A stretch of DNA of 20,446 nt from Novosphingobium sp. (GTDB lineage Bacteria; Pseudomonadota; Alphaproteobacteria; Sphingomonadales; Sphingomonadaceae), in contig JAJTFU010000059.1 in the NCBI GenBank assembly GCA_021299075.1, positions 1-20,446 on the forward strand, in the 5' to 3' direction. How positions within the stretch are numbered: position 1 is the stretch's first letter; each line of letters begins with the position of its first letter. Under the pieces are notes generated by a model, which saw only the letters and a list, made by a program, of their open reading frames with translations, did not search any database and was not told where the DNA came from. A program made the translations under genes and the position numbers. Shown piece by piece: positions 1-9,534 of the stretch.

Positions 1-538
<538 letters not shown>

Positions 539-691
539 TCGGACAGACCTTCGGTTGAGGAGTAGGCGGCGGATTTGCTGCGCCGCAACATTTGCTGGCG
601 CGCCCCTAGCCGAAGTGGGCCTTCTCGGCAAGTGTAACGGTATCTTGTGCGGTATTGGTATTTTCTGTCGCACCCGCTAGAGGCGCCCGCC

Positions 692-3325
692 ATGAGAAAA
701 CATCTGATCCGTGCCGCACTGCTCGGCGCCGCCGCCCTTCCCGCAACCGCCTATGCTCAGGAAGCCCAGGTCGAAGAGGCCCAGCCGGCCCCTGACGCTC
801 CCGAGGCCGCCGAGGGCGAAGGTAACGAAATCGTCGTTACCGCGACCAAGCGTGAACAGACGCTGCAGGACGTGCCGGTGGCCGTTTCGGTAACCACTGC
901 CGAAACGATCGAGCGCGCCCAGATTCGCGACCTGAAGGACCTGCAGACCCTGGTCCCGGCACTGCGCGTGTCGCAGCTGCAGTCGAGCGCCAACACCAAT
1001 TTCATCATCCGCGGCTTCGGAAATGGCGCCAACAACCCCGGCATCGAACCTTCGGTCGGCGTCTTCGTCGATGGCGTCTATCGCAGCCGCACCGCCGCCC
1101 AGATCGGCGACCTCCCCGACGTCCAGCGCGTCGAAGTGCTGCGCGGCCCGCAGTCGACCCTTTTCGGCAAGAACGCCAGCGCCGGCGTGATCTCGATGGT
1201 CACCCGCGAGCCGTCGTTCACGTTCAAGGGCAGCGTTGAAGCCAGCTATGGTAATTATGACGCGCTGGTGCTTAAGGGCTATGTCACCGGCCCGATCACC
1301 GACACCCTTGCGGCCAGTATCGCGGGCGGGATCAACAAGCGCGACGGTTACGTCACCGACCTCGGCTACAACGGCAAGGCCAACGAGCGTGACCGCTGGT
1401 TCGTCCGCGGTCAGCTGCGCTTCGAACCGAGCGACGCGCTGAAGGTTCGCCTGATCGCCGATTACGACAAGATCGACGAAGTCTGCTGCGCCGTCGTCAA
1501 CGTCCGTCCTTCGGCTGCGACCGGAGCAATCCAGTTCCTGGGCGGCCGCGTCAACAATTCGGCGACGCCGTTTGCCGATGTGGCCTACACGAACTTCCCG
1601 TCCTCGAACCAGATCGAGAACTGGGGCCTCTCGGGCCAGATCGATTACCAGGTCGGTCCGCTCAAGGTCACGTCGATCACGGCCTATCGCAACAGCTCGA
1701 GCCTGACCAACCAGGATTCCGACTTCACCAGCGCCGACCTGATCGGCCAGAACGTTGGCGATGTGGATATCGGCACCTTCACGCAGGAACTGCGCCTGAA
1801 TGCCAACTTCCTCGACATGTTCGACCTCATGCTGGGCGGCTACTTCTTTGACGAGAACGTCAAGTTCAAGAACACGCTGACCTATGGCACGCAGTTCCGC
1901 CCCTATGTGAACCTGCTGTCGGGCGGTGCGGTGAGCCAGCTCGAAACGCTGATCCTGGGCGTTCCCCTGAACACCTTCCAGCGCCCCGGCCAGGGCATGT
2001 TTGACAACCTGCGGATGGACAACCAGGCTTGGTCGATCTTCGGCAACTTCGACGTCAAGCTGGGTGACAAGCTGACCCTGACCCTGGGTGGCAACTACAC
2101 CAAGGACAAGAAGGACGTCGTCACCAACACGGTCAGCACCGATGCCTTCTCGGCGCTGGACTTCGTGGCGATCGGTGGCGGGGTGATCCGCAACACCGTG
2201 ATCGCGCAGCAGGTCGGGACCGCGCTTGGCCTGGGTGCTCCGGCCAATGCGACCCAGATCGCCGGCTTTGCCGGTGCCCAGCCGGCAATCTATAGCGCTA
2301 TCGTGACCGGTGCGACTGCTTTCGCTAACACGAACGCGACCAACCCGGCGGTCAACCCGCTGCTGGGCCTGCGTCCGCTGCAGTTCCTGCCGCCGTTCCT
2401 GAACATCCCGAACGCGGTCGAAAACGGCAAGACCCGCGACGGCAAGTTCACCTGGACGGCCCGTCTGGCCTGGGAAATCACCGATACGGTCAACACCTAC
2501 TTCTCCTATGCGACCGGCTTCAAGGCGAGCTCGTTCAACCTCTCGCGTGACAGCCGTCCGGTCGCCAGCGATCTGCCGGCGCTGCGCACCGCCGGGCTCG
2601 TTCTGCCGAACCTGACTACCGGTTCGCGCTATGCCGGTCCGGAAAACGCCGAGGTGTTCGAGCTGGGCATCAAGACCAACTGGGGCATCGCCAGCGCCAA
2701 CCTGACGCTGTTCAAGCAGACCATTACCGGCTTCCAGTCGAACGTCTTCACCGGCACCGGTTTTGCCCTGGCCAATGCCGGCAAGCAGTCGACCTATGGC
2801 ATCGAGTTTGATGGCTCGGTCAAGCCGACCGACGAACTCACCCTGAACCTGTCGCTGGTCTATCTCGATCCGAAGTATGACAGCTTTGTCGCTTCGGCCG
2901 TGGGTGACCTGTCGGGTACGCGCCCGGCCGGCATTCCGGGCCTGTCGACCACGATCGGTGCGCAGTGGAACAAGGAGCTGGGCAATGGCGATCGCGTGAT
3001 CCTGCGCGGTGACTGGCACTACGAATCCGAAGTCCAGATCGCCGAAGGCCTGCCGGCCTTCATCCAGCGCAATCCCCTGGGCCAGGTCACTTCGTACCAG
3101 CCGGCCTTCGACGCCGCCCGTCCGTTCCAGCGCGAAGTGAGCGAGATCAACGCCTCGATCAGCTATGCGATGATGAACGGGATCGAGTTCAGCCTGTGGG
3201 GCCGCAACCTCACCAACAACCGCTATCTGGTGCAGATCTTCGACTCGGTGGCGCAGTCGGGCTCGGTTTCGGCCTATCCGAACCAGCCGCGCACCTATGG
3301 CGCGACCGTCCGCTTCAAGTGGTAG
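692..3325 (+). CDS. TonB-dependent outer-membrane receptor
   Basis: This is an 877-residue protein with a signal peptide (MRKHLIRAALLGAAALPATAYA, probably cut before QEAQ). An acidic, Pro/Ala-rich linker leads to a TonB box (EIVVTATKR, about residues 47-55). The plug domain follows (DVPVAVSV, then VEVLRGPQSTLFGKNASAGV), and then a long beta-barrel. The chain ends in TYGATVRFKW, the aromatic C-terminal strand needed for outer-membrane insertion. The frame is open upstream to an ATG at 647, but ATG 692 is preferred because the signal peptide starts there and AGAGG lies 8 bases upstream. Such receptors import siderophores, glycans, aromatic acids or other scarce nutrients using TonB energy; the substrate cannot be read from the sequence. 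Length and block order look complete. A strong hairpin follows the stop, so it is probably monocistronic. Confidence 0.95.
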   Translation: MRKHLIRAALLGAAALPATAYAQEAQVEEAQPAPDAPEAAEGEGNEIVVTATKREQTLQDVPVAVSVTTAETIERAQIRDLKDLQTLVPALRVSQLQSSANTNFIIRGFGNGANNPGIEPSVGVFVDGVYRSRTAAQIGDLPDVQRVEVLRGPQSTLFGKNASAGVISMVTREPSFTFKGSVEASYGNYDALVLKGYVTGPITDTLAASIAGGINKRDGYVTDLGYNGKANERDRWFVRGQLRFEPSDALKVRLIADYDKIDEVCCAVVNVRPSAATGAIQFLGGRVNNSATPFADVAYTNFPSSNQIENWGLSGQIDYQVGPLKVTSITAYRNSSSLTNQDSDFTSADLIGQNVGDVDIGTFTQELRLNANFLDMFDLMLGGYFFDENVKFKNTLTYGTQFRPYVNLLSGGAVSQLETLILGVPLNTFQRPGQGMFDNLRMDNQAWSIFGNFDVKLGDKLTLTLGGNYTKDKKDVVTNTVSTDAFSALDFVAIGGGVIRNTVIAQQVGTALGLGAPANATQIAGFAGAQPAIYSAIVTGATAFANTNATNPAVNPLLGLRPLQFLPPFLNIPNAVENGKTRDGKFTWTARLAWEITDTVNTYFSYATGFKASSFNLSRDSRPVASDLPALRTAGLVLPNLTTGSRYAGPENAEVFELGIKTNWGIASANLTLFKQTITGFQSNVFTGTGFALANAGKQSTYGIEFDGSVKPTDELTLNLSLVYLDPKYDSFVASAVGDLSGTRPAGIPGLSTTIGAQWNKELGNGDRVILRGDWHYESEVQIAEGLPAFIQRNPLGQVTSYQPAFDAARPFQREVSEINASISYAMMNGIEFSLWGRNLTNNRYLVQIFDSVAQSGSVSAYPNQPRTYGATVRFKW

Positions 3326-3348
3326 GCTGACCGCCACGGCGAACATGC

Positions 3349-3374
3349 GAAGGGGGCGGGAAACCGCCCCCTTC
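3349..3374 (+). terminator. GC-rich hairpin downstream of the TonB receptor
   Basis: A perfect 11-bp stem (GAAGGGGGCGG at 3349-3359 pairing with CCGCCCCCTTC at 3364-3374) is closed by a GAAA tetraloop. It begins 23 bases after the receptor stop. No clear T-run follows, so strong pausing or Rho-assisted termination is more likely than a textbook intrinsic terminator. It separates the receptor from the M16 peptidase gene. Confidence 0.7.
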
Positions 3375-3434
3375 TGCATTTGGGGCGCAGCCTATTCACT
3401 GGCCCTTCACCTTCGCCGCGCCTATAGCCGGGAC

Positions 3435-6425
3435 ATGCGTTTCCCCTTCAGCGCGCTGCGCCGCTTCGCTCTTGTTTTCCCGCTGCTGGCGCTGGGCGTC
3501 CAGCCGATTGCCGCCCAGTCGAGCGCGGCGAAGACCCGCAAGGCTCCGCCGCCGGCCGCTGCCGCCCCAGCCAAGCCTGCCGCCACCGGGCCCTGGCTCT
3601 ACCGCGGCAGCGATGTCCCGCAGGACAAGGAATGGGTCTTTGGCGAGCTGGCCAACGGCGTGCGCTATGCCGTGCGCAAGAATGGCGTGCCCCCCGGCCA
3701 GGTCGCGATCCGCGTGCGGATGGACGTCGGCTCGCTGCATGAGGAAGAGAGCGAGCGCGGCTATGCCCACTTGCTTGAACATCTGGTCTTCCGCCAGTCA
3801 CACTACCTCGCCGAAGGCGCGGCGATCCCCACCTGGCAGCGGCTGGGGGCAACCTTTGGCAGCGATACCAATGCCGAAACCAGCCCGGTTGCGACGACCT
3901 ACAAGCTCGATCTGCCCAACGCGACCCCGGCCAAGCTGGATGAATCGCTGAAGCTCTTGTCCGGCATGATGATTGCCCCGGCGCTGACCGAGGCCAATGT
4001 GCGCACCGAAGTGCCGATCGTGATGGCCGAAAAGCGCGAGCGTGGCGGGCTGGCGGAGCGGGTCTCCGAGGCCACCCAGCAGACCCTGTTTGCCGGCCAG
4101 CGCCTGGCGAACCGCCCGGTCATAGGCACTTCCGAAACCTTGCAGGCTGCCAACCAGGCCTCGGTTCGCGCCTTCCATGCACGCTGGTACCGGCCCGAGA
4201 ACGCCGTGATCATCGTTGTCGGCGATGTCGAGACTGCCGAAATCGAAGCCATGGTGCGCCAGCACTTTGCCGATTGGCCTGCCAGCGGCAAGCCGACCCC
4301 GGCACCGGCCTTTGGTGATCCGGTTGCGCCCAAGGGCAGCAATCCGGCGAACCCGGTTGGCGAGACACGCGTCGTGGTCGAGCCCGACCTGCCGCGCGGC
4401 CTGACCTATGCGGTGATGCGCCCGTGGCGGCAGGTGCAGGACACGATCGCCTACAACCAGGGGATCATGCTGGACTCGCTTGCCCAGGCGATCATCAATC
4501 GCCGTTTGGAAGCGCGCGCGCGGGCTGGCGGCAGCTTCCTCTTTGCCCAGGTCAACCAGGAAAAGGTCAGCCGCTCGGCCGATGCGACCTTCGTTTCGGT
4601 CACGCCGCTGGATGAAAACTGGGCCAAGTCGCTCAAGGAAGTGCGCGGCGTGATCGCCGATGCCCTGGCGACTCCGCCGAGCGAGGATGAGATCGAGCGC
4701 GAGGTTGCCGAGTTCAACGTTGCCTTCGAAAGTTCGGTCGAGCAGCGCCGCCTGCTGGCCGGAGCCAAGCTGGCCGACGACATGGTGACTGCGCTCGACA
4801 TCCGCGAGACCATTGCCTCGCCTGAAACCGTGCTGCAGATCTTCAACAGCTCGCGTCCGCTGTTCACGCCGCAGGCCGTGTTCGATCACACCCGCCGCCT
4901 GTTCAAGGGTGCGGTGACGCGCGCGGTCTATGTCACGCCCAAGGCTGGCGAGGCGCAGTCCGCTTCGCTCGCTGCCGCGCTGGCCGCCCCGGCCGTGGCC
5001 GATCCCAAGGCCCGCCCGGGTGGCAAGCCGATCTCCTTTGCCGAAATGCCGGCCATCGGCACGCCCGGCAAGCTGGTGGGCGAGACCCAGACCGGGATTC
5101 TCGGGATCGAGCAGCTCGAATTCGCCAATGGGGTGAAGGTCCTGCTCTGGCCGACCACTGACGAGCCGGGCCGCGTCTCGGTCAAGGTGCGGTTCGGGGC
5201 AGGTTTCCGGGCCTTTGGTGCCGGCGATGCCGCCTATATCGCGCTGGGTGACATGGCGCTGGTCGGCTCCGGCCAGGGCCAGCTTGGCCAGGAAGAGCTC
5301 GACCGGATCAGCACCGGTCGCAAGATGGGCTACGATTTCGCGATCCAGGACGCCTCGTTCCAGTTCTCTGCCGATACCCGTTCGGCCGATATGGCGGACC
5401 AGCTCTACCTGTTCGCGCAGAAGTTCGCCCAGCCGCGCTGGGACAGCGGCCCGGTGCTGCGGGCCAAGGCGGCGGCGCGGCTGCGCTATGAAAGCTTCTC
5501 GGCCTCGCCGCAGGGCGTGCTGGAACGCGATCTGGAATTCCTTCAGCGCGGCCGCGATCCGCGCTTCCGCACGCCGACCCCGAAGGAGGTTGAAGCCGCC
5601 ACGCCTGACGGCTTCCGCCAGGTCTGGCAGCCGATCCTCGAACAGGGCCCGATCGAAGTACAGCTGTTCGGCGATTTCACCCGCGAACAGGCCGTCGCCG
5701 CACTGGAGCGCAGTTTCGGCGCACTGGCACCGCGCCAGCCCTATGCTGCTCCGTTGCAGCCCGCGCGGGTTGCTACCCTGCCGCCGTCCAAGCGGCCGGT
5801 CGTGCTCGATCACCGCGGCGATCCGACCCAGGCTGCTGCGCTGATCAGCTGGACGACCGGTGGCGGCATGGCCGGCATCTCGGAAAGCCGTCAGCTCGAG
5901 ATACTCTCCAACCTGTTCCAGAACCGCCTGCTCGATGCGATGCGCGAGAAGCTGGGCGCGGCCTATGCCCCGCAGGTCTTCAACGATTGGCCGCAGGATC
6001 TGGAGAACGGCGGCTCGCTGACCGCCATGGCGCAGCTGGCGCCCAAGGCCGTGCCGGTGTTCTTTGCCACGGCTGAGGAAATCGCGGCCGATCTTGTCGC
6101 CCGGCCGCCCAGCGCCGACGAGCTGGAGCGCGTGATCGAACCGCTGCGCCAGCAGATCTCGCGCGCCAGCACCAGCAGTGCCTTCTTCATGTACCAGCTT
6201 GAAGGGGCGAGCAGCGAACCGGCCAAGTTCGCCGGGCTGCGCACCATGCTGCCGGATTACACCCGCGCCACGCCCGAGGCGATGCAGGCGCTGGCGCGCA
6301 AGTATCTGGTGCCGGATCGTTCGTGGCGGGCGCAGATCATGCCGCAGGGCGCCGCTTCGGCGGCTGCCGTGGCCGAAAGCGAAGCCCACGCCGCCGTCGC
6401 GGCCACGGCAACCGAAGGGCGCTAG
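3435..6425 (+). CDS. Secreted two-unit M16 (pitrilysin/insulinase-type) zinc metallopeptidase
   Basis: A 996-residue protein. The N-terminus (MRFPFSALRRFALVFPLLAL, ending near AAQSS) is a signal peptide, followed by a Pro/Ala/Lys linker, so the enzyme is expected in the periplasm. The inverted zinc motif HLLEH lies at residues 112-116, and the third ligand is probably E192 or E199 in TEVPIVMAEKRE, about 80 residues later as in pitrilysin. The C-terminal unit (from about residue 560) lacks HxxEH and keeps an MREKLGAAYAPQ block, the Arg/Tyr motif of the inactive M16 half. Active and inactive halves in one chain of this length match PqqL-like proteases. The frame extends upstream to 3297, but ATG 3435 is chosen because it begins the signal peptide; its ribosome site is weak. 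The substrate is unknown. No lesion is seen. Confidence 0.93.
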   Translation: MRFPFSALRRFALVFPLLALGVQPIAAQSSAAKTRKAPPPAAAAPAKPAATGPWLYRGSDVPQDKEWVFGELANGVRYAVRKNGVPPGQVAIRVRMDVGSLHEEESERGYAHLLEHLVFRQSHYLAEGAAIPTWQRLGATFGSDTNAETSPVATTYKLDLPNATPAKLDESLKLLSGMMIAPALTEANVRTEVPIVMAEKRERGGLAERVSEATQQTLFAGQRLANRPVIGTSETLQAANQASVRAFHARWYRPENAVIIVVGDVETAEIEAMVRQHFADWPASGKPTPAPAFGDPVAPKGSNPANPVGETRVVVEPDLPRGLTYAVMRPWRQVQDTIAYNQGIMLDSLAQAIINRRLEARARAGGSFLFAQVNQEKVSRSADATFVSVTPLDENWAKSLKEVRGVIADALATPPSEDEIEREVAEFNVAFESSVEQRRLLAGAKLADDMVTALDIRETIASPETVLQIFNSSRPLFTPQAVFDHTRRLFKGAVTRAVYVTPKAGEAQSASLAAALAAPAVADPKARPGGKPISFAEMPAIGTPGKLVGETQTGILGIEQLEFANGVKVLLWPTTDEPGRVSVKVRFGAGFRAFGAGDAAYIALGDMALVGSGQGQLGQEELDRISTGRKMGYDFAIQDASFQFSADTRSADMADQLYLFAQKFAQPRWDSGPVLRAKAAARLRYESFSASPQGVLERDLEFLQRGRDPRFRTPTPKEVEAATPDGFRQVWQPILEQGPIEVQLFGDFTREQAVAALERSFGALAPRQPYAAPLQPARVATLPPSKRPVVLDHRGDPTQAAALISWTTGGGMAGISESRQLEILSNLFQNRLLDAMREKLGAAYAPQVFNDWPQDLENGGSLTAMAQLAPKAVPVFFATAEEIAADLVARPPSADELERVIEPLRQQISRASTSSAFFMYQLEGASSEPAKFAGLRTMLPDYTRATPEAMQALARKYLVPDRSWRAQIMPQGAASAAAVAESEAHAAVAATATEGR

Positions 6426-6521
6426 ACGACAGATTATTTCCCGATTTGACCGATCGGCTTTTCGTCTTTTGCAATTGCGAACGGACGGCGCTATGGGCCG
6501 CGCTCGCAAAGGAGCAGAAAA

Positions 6522-7895
6522 GTGGCAAGTAACTGGACCCCCGAAACCTGGCAATCGCGCGAAGCCCGGCACCTGCCGGTCTATCCCGACGCGGCTGCGC
6601 TGGGCAAGGTACTGGGCACGCTGACCACCTTTCCGCCGCTGGTCTTTGCCGGTGAAGCGCGCGCGCTGAAGGCCGATCTGGCCCAGGTTGCCGCTGGCAA
6701 GGGCTTCTTGCTGCAGGGCGGTGACTGCGCCGAAAGCTTTGCCGAATTTCACCCCAACAACATCCGCGACACCTTCCGCGTGCTGCTGCAGATGGCAGTG
6801 GTGCTGACCTTCGCCAGCAAGCAGCCGGTGGTGAAGGTCGGTCGTCTGGCCGGCCAGTTCGCCAAGCCGCGGAGTTCGCCGGTCGAAGTGATCGACGGGG
6901 TCGAGCTGCCCAGCTACCTGGGCGACAACATCAACGGGATCGAGTTCACGCCCGAGGCCCGCATCCCCGATCCGCAGCGCCTGCTCCAGGCCTATTCGCA
7001 GTCGGCCGCGACGCTTAACCTGGTGCGCGCCTTCTCGACCGGCGGTTATGCCAACCTGCGCCAGGTCCACCAGTGGACACTCGATTTCATGGGCCGTTCG
7101 CCCTGGGCGGAAAAGTTCGCCGAAGTCAGCACCCGGATCGGCGAGGCGCTGGACTTCATGGAAGCCTGCGGGATCGATCCGCGCACCGTGCCGCAGCTGC
7201 AGGGCACCAGCTTCTACACCAGCCACGAGGCGCTGCACCTGCCCTATGAGCAGGCGATGACCCGGCAGGATTCGCTGACCGGCGACTGGTACGATACCTC
7301 GGCCCACATGCTGTGGATCGGCGACCGGACCCGCTTCGAAGGCTCGGCCCATGTCGAATACCTGCGCGGTGTTGGCAATCCGATCGGCTTCAAGTGCGGC
7401 CCCAGCCTGGCACCCGATGAACTGCTGCGTCAGCTTGATCTGCTGAACCCGGGCCGCGAGCCGGGCCGCATCACCCTGATCAGCCGCTTTGGCGATGACA
7501 AGGTCGAAGCCGGCCTCGCCCCGCTGGTCCGCGCAGTGAAGCGCGAAGGCCATCCGGTGGTCTGGTCGTGCGATCCGATGCACGGCAACGTGATCAAGGC
7601 CAACAGCGGTTACAAGACCCGGCCGTTCGACCGCATCCTGAACGAGGTGCGCGGATTTTTCGCCGTGCACCGCGCCGAGGGTACTCACGCCGGCGGCATC
7701 CATATCGAAATGACCGGGCAGGACGTGACCGAATGCGTCGGCGGGGCCGTGGCAATCAGCTCGGAAACGCTGGCTGACCGCTATCACACGCACTGCGACC
7801 CGCGGCTCAATGCGGCTCAGTCGCTCGAACTGGCCTTCCTGCTGGCCGACATGCTCAACGCCGAAGCGGTCGACCGCGGCCAGCGCGCGGCGTGA
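6522..7895 (+). CDS. aroG: Class II 3-deoxy-7-phosphoheptulonate (DAHP) synthase
   Basis: A 457-residue enzyme for the first shikimate step, condensing phosphoenolpyruvate with erythrose 4-phosphate. It belongs to the class II (plant/mycobacterial) type: MASNWTPETW start, LQGGDCAESF with the metal-ligand cysteine at residue 69, VGRLAGQFAKPRS, SCDPMHGN (metal His), GIHIEMTGQDVTECVGG (metal Glu) and YHTHCDPRLN (metal Asp). The start is GTG at 6522, fixed by a strong AAAGGAG seven bases upstream; an ATG at 6493 is out of frame. Its stop shares four bases (GTGA) with the start of the next gene, so the two are translationally coupled. The intergenic stretch 6426-6521 has a TTGACC at 6446-6451 that may be a -35 box, but no convincing -10. 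The symbol is a family convention. Confidence 0.95.
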   Translation: MASNWTPETWQSREARHLPVYPDAAALGKVLGTLTTFPPLVFAGEARALKADLAQVAAGKGFLLQGGDCAESFAEFHPNNIRDTFRVLLQMAVVLTFASKQPVVKVGRLAGQFAKPRSSPVEVIDGVELPSYLGDNINGIEFTPEARIPDPQRLLQAYSQSAATLNLVRAFSTGGYANLRQVHQWTLDFMGRSPWAEKFAEVSTRIGEALDFMEACGIDPRTVPQLQGTSFYTSHEALHLPYEQAMTRQDSLTGDWYDTSAHMLWIGDRTRFEGSAHVEYLRGVGNPIGFKCGPSLAPDELLRQLDLLNPGREPGRITLISRFGDDKVEAGLAPLVRAVKREGHPVVWSCDPMHGNVIKANSGYKTRPFDRILNEVRGFFAVHRAEGTHAGGIHIEMTGQDVTECVGGAVAISSETLADRYHTHCDPRLNAAQSLELAFLLADMLNAEAVDRGQRAA

Positions 7896-8578
7896 TCACG
7901 CGGCAGCTGCTGGGAACGGCCCAAGTCCCCGGCGGCGAGGAGCTCAAGCTCTTCGCGCACGGTCGCGATTTCATGATCGTGATGGGCCACAATGAGCTGA
8001 TGTCCACCCGCATGCGCGGCTCGGAAGAGGCGCTGGCGACGATGACGCTCGACCGGCTCCAGGGTCGCTCCGCGCCAAACCTGCTGATCGGCGGCTATGG
8101 CATGGGCTTTACCCTGCGCGCCGCGCTGGCCCGGCTTGGCCGGCAGGGGCGGGGTACCGTGGCCGAACTGATGCCAGAGATCATCGAGTGGGCGCGCGGG
8201 CCGATGGCGGAGGTTGCAGCCGGCTGCCTTGACGATCCGCGCGTGCGGCTGGTGATGGTCGATGTCGGCGATGCGATCCTGCTCGCGCCCGATCCGTTCG
8301 ATGCGATCCTGCTCGATGTCGACAATGGTCCGGATGGTCTGGTCCGGCCGGAGAACAACCGGCTCTACGGCAAGGCGGGTCTGCACAATGCCCGCAAGGC
8401 GCTGGCCCCCGGCGGTGTGCTGGCGATTTGGTCAGCCGAACGCGACGACAAGTTCGTCCGGCGCATGGAAAGCGTCGGCTTCAATGTCGAGGAGGTCGAA
8501 GTGCGCGCCCGCTATGACGCCGATGGCAAGGGCAAGGGCCCCCGCCACGTCATCTGGTTTGCAACCTACGCCAGTTAG
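7892..8578 (+). CDS. Spermidine-synthase-like SAM-fold protein
   Basis: A 228-residue Rossmann-fold protein of the spermidine synthase / methyltransferase group. A glycine-rich nucleotide motif (LLIGGYGMGFTLRAAL) is followed by an acidic strand end (VAELMPEIIEWARG), then a DAILLDVDNGPDG block and APGGVLAIWSAE. These resemble SpeE-like proteins, but the N-terminal polyamine-binding domain is short, so true spermidine synthesis is doubtful; an unassigned methyl- or aminopropyl-transferase is as likely. Translation starts at GTG 7892, overlapping the DAHP synthase TGA by four bases, which argues for coupled expression. Its TAG stop overlaps the stop of the convergent oxidoreductase gene within TTAG (8575-8578), leaving no room for a terminator. 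Confidence 0.85.
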   Translation: MITRQLLGTAQVPGGEELKLFAHGRDFMIVMGHNELMSTRMRGSEEALATMTLDRLQGRSAPNLLIGGYGMGFTLRAALARLGRQGRGTVAELMPEIIEWARGPMAEVAAGCLDDPRVRLVMVDVGDAILLAPDPFDAILLDVDNGPDGLVRPENNRLYGKAGLHNARKALAPGGVLAIWSAERDDKFVRRMESVGFNVEEVEVRARYDADGKGKGPRHVIWFATYAS

Positions 8579-9534
8579 GGCAGCAGAAGCGTCGAACCTG
8601 TGGTCTTGCGGGCTTCGAGATCGCCGTGGGCCTGGGCCGCATCGGTCAGGGCATAGGTCTGGCCGATCGTGACGGTCAGCTTGCCGCTGGCGACCATGTC
8701 CCACAGCTTGGCTGCGCCAGACAGGGCATCGGCCGGTTCGCGCCAGTAATCGAACAGCGTCATGCGGGTCACGAACAGTGAGCCATGCGCAGCCAGGACG
8801 CCCAGGTTCACACCGGTTACCGGGCCGCTGGCATTGCCAAAGCTGACGATCATGCCGCGCCGACGGACCGACTTCAGCGAAGCCTCCCACGTCGCTGCAC
8901 CGACGCCGTCATAACTCACCGCGACGCCAACCCCGTCGGTGGCGGCACGGACCTTGTCGGCCAGTTCCGGATCGCTGGTCAGCAGCACCAGCTCGGCGCC
9001 GGCCTGCTTGGCCAGGTCGATCTTGTCGACACTGCCAACCGTGCCGATCACGCGCACGCCGCGCGCCTTCAGCCACTGGACCAGCAGCAGCCCGACACCG
9101 CCCGCGGCAGCCGGGACCATCGCCCATTCGCCAGCGGAAAGCGGGGCGCAGCGCTCAGCCAAGGCTTCGACCGTCGCGCCCTTGAGCAGGACTGCCGCAG
9201 CCGTCCTGGAATCGACGCCATCGGGCACCGGGAACAAGTCTGTCTCTTTCAGGATCCGGGCGCTGGCATAGGCGCCCGGGCCGGTGAAGCTGGCGACGCG
9301 CTGGCCGGGGCTGACGCGCGTCACACCTTCGCCCACCGCCTCGACCACGCCGGCCGCTTCCATGCCGAGCCCGCTGGGCATCGGCTGGGGGTAAAGCCCG
9401 GTGCGGTGATAGGTATCGATGAAGTTCAACCCGACGGCCTCTTGCCGGACCAGCACTTCGCCGGGGCCGGGCGCAGGCAGCTCTACAGTGCGCCTTGGCA
9501 AGGCTCCACTTGTGGACTTCGGTGGGGCCGTCAT
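8575..9534 (-). CDS. Zinc-independent NADPH:quinone oxidoreductase (MDR family), native N-terminus lost
   Basis: From VELPAPGPGEVLVRQEAVGL onward this is a standard Qor-type medium-chain reductase: NFIDTYHRTGLYP, GLGMEAAGVVEAVGEGV, the NADPH-binding PAAAGGVGLLLVQW, YDGVGAATWE, SFGNASGPVTGVNL and GSTLLLP at the end. It lacks structural-zinc cysteines. About 20 N-terminal residues with the usual HxxGGPEVL block are missing. The frame instead continues back into the 3' end of the upstream acyl-CoA dehydrogenase gene, with the junction near 9487-9496. The nearest plausible start is ATG 9534, inside the dehydrogenase gene and with no good ribosome site, giving 319 residues beginning MTAPPKSTSGALPRRTV. 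A further in-frame ATG is at 9576. The enzyme may be made with a foreign N-terminus or not at all. Confidence 0.8.
   Translation of the reverse strand: MTAPPKSTSGALPRRTVELPAPGPGEVLVRQEAVGLNFIDTYHRTGLYPQPMPSGLGMEAAGVVEAVGEGVTRVSPGQRVASFTGPGAYASARILKETDLFPVPDGVDSRTAAAVLLKGATVEALAERCAPLSAGEWAMVPAAAGGVGLLLVQWLKARGVRVIGTVGSVDKIDLAKQAGAELVLLTSDPELADKVRAATDGVGVAVSYDGVGAATWEASLKSVRRRGMIVSFGNASGPVTGVNLGVLAAHGSLFVTRMTLFDYWREPADALSGAAKLWDMVASGKLTVTIGQTYALTDAAQAHGDLEARKTTGSTLLLP

Noticed and set aside
677..3379. A 900-codon open frame on the minus strand antisense to the TonB receptor
   Set aside because: Its translation is Arg/Asp/Gly-rich low-complexity text without domains. The plus-strand receptor explains the sequence; long antisense frames are expected from strong GC3 bias.
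3798..7793. A 1331-codon minus-strand open frame across the M16 and DAHP synthase genes
   Set aside because: It spans two well-recognised genes and their spacer, has no recognisable domain, and arises from codon bias on the opposite strand.
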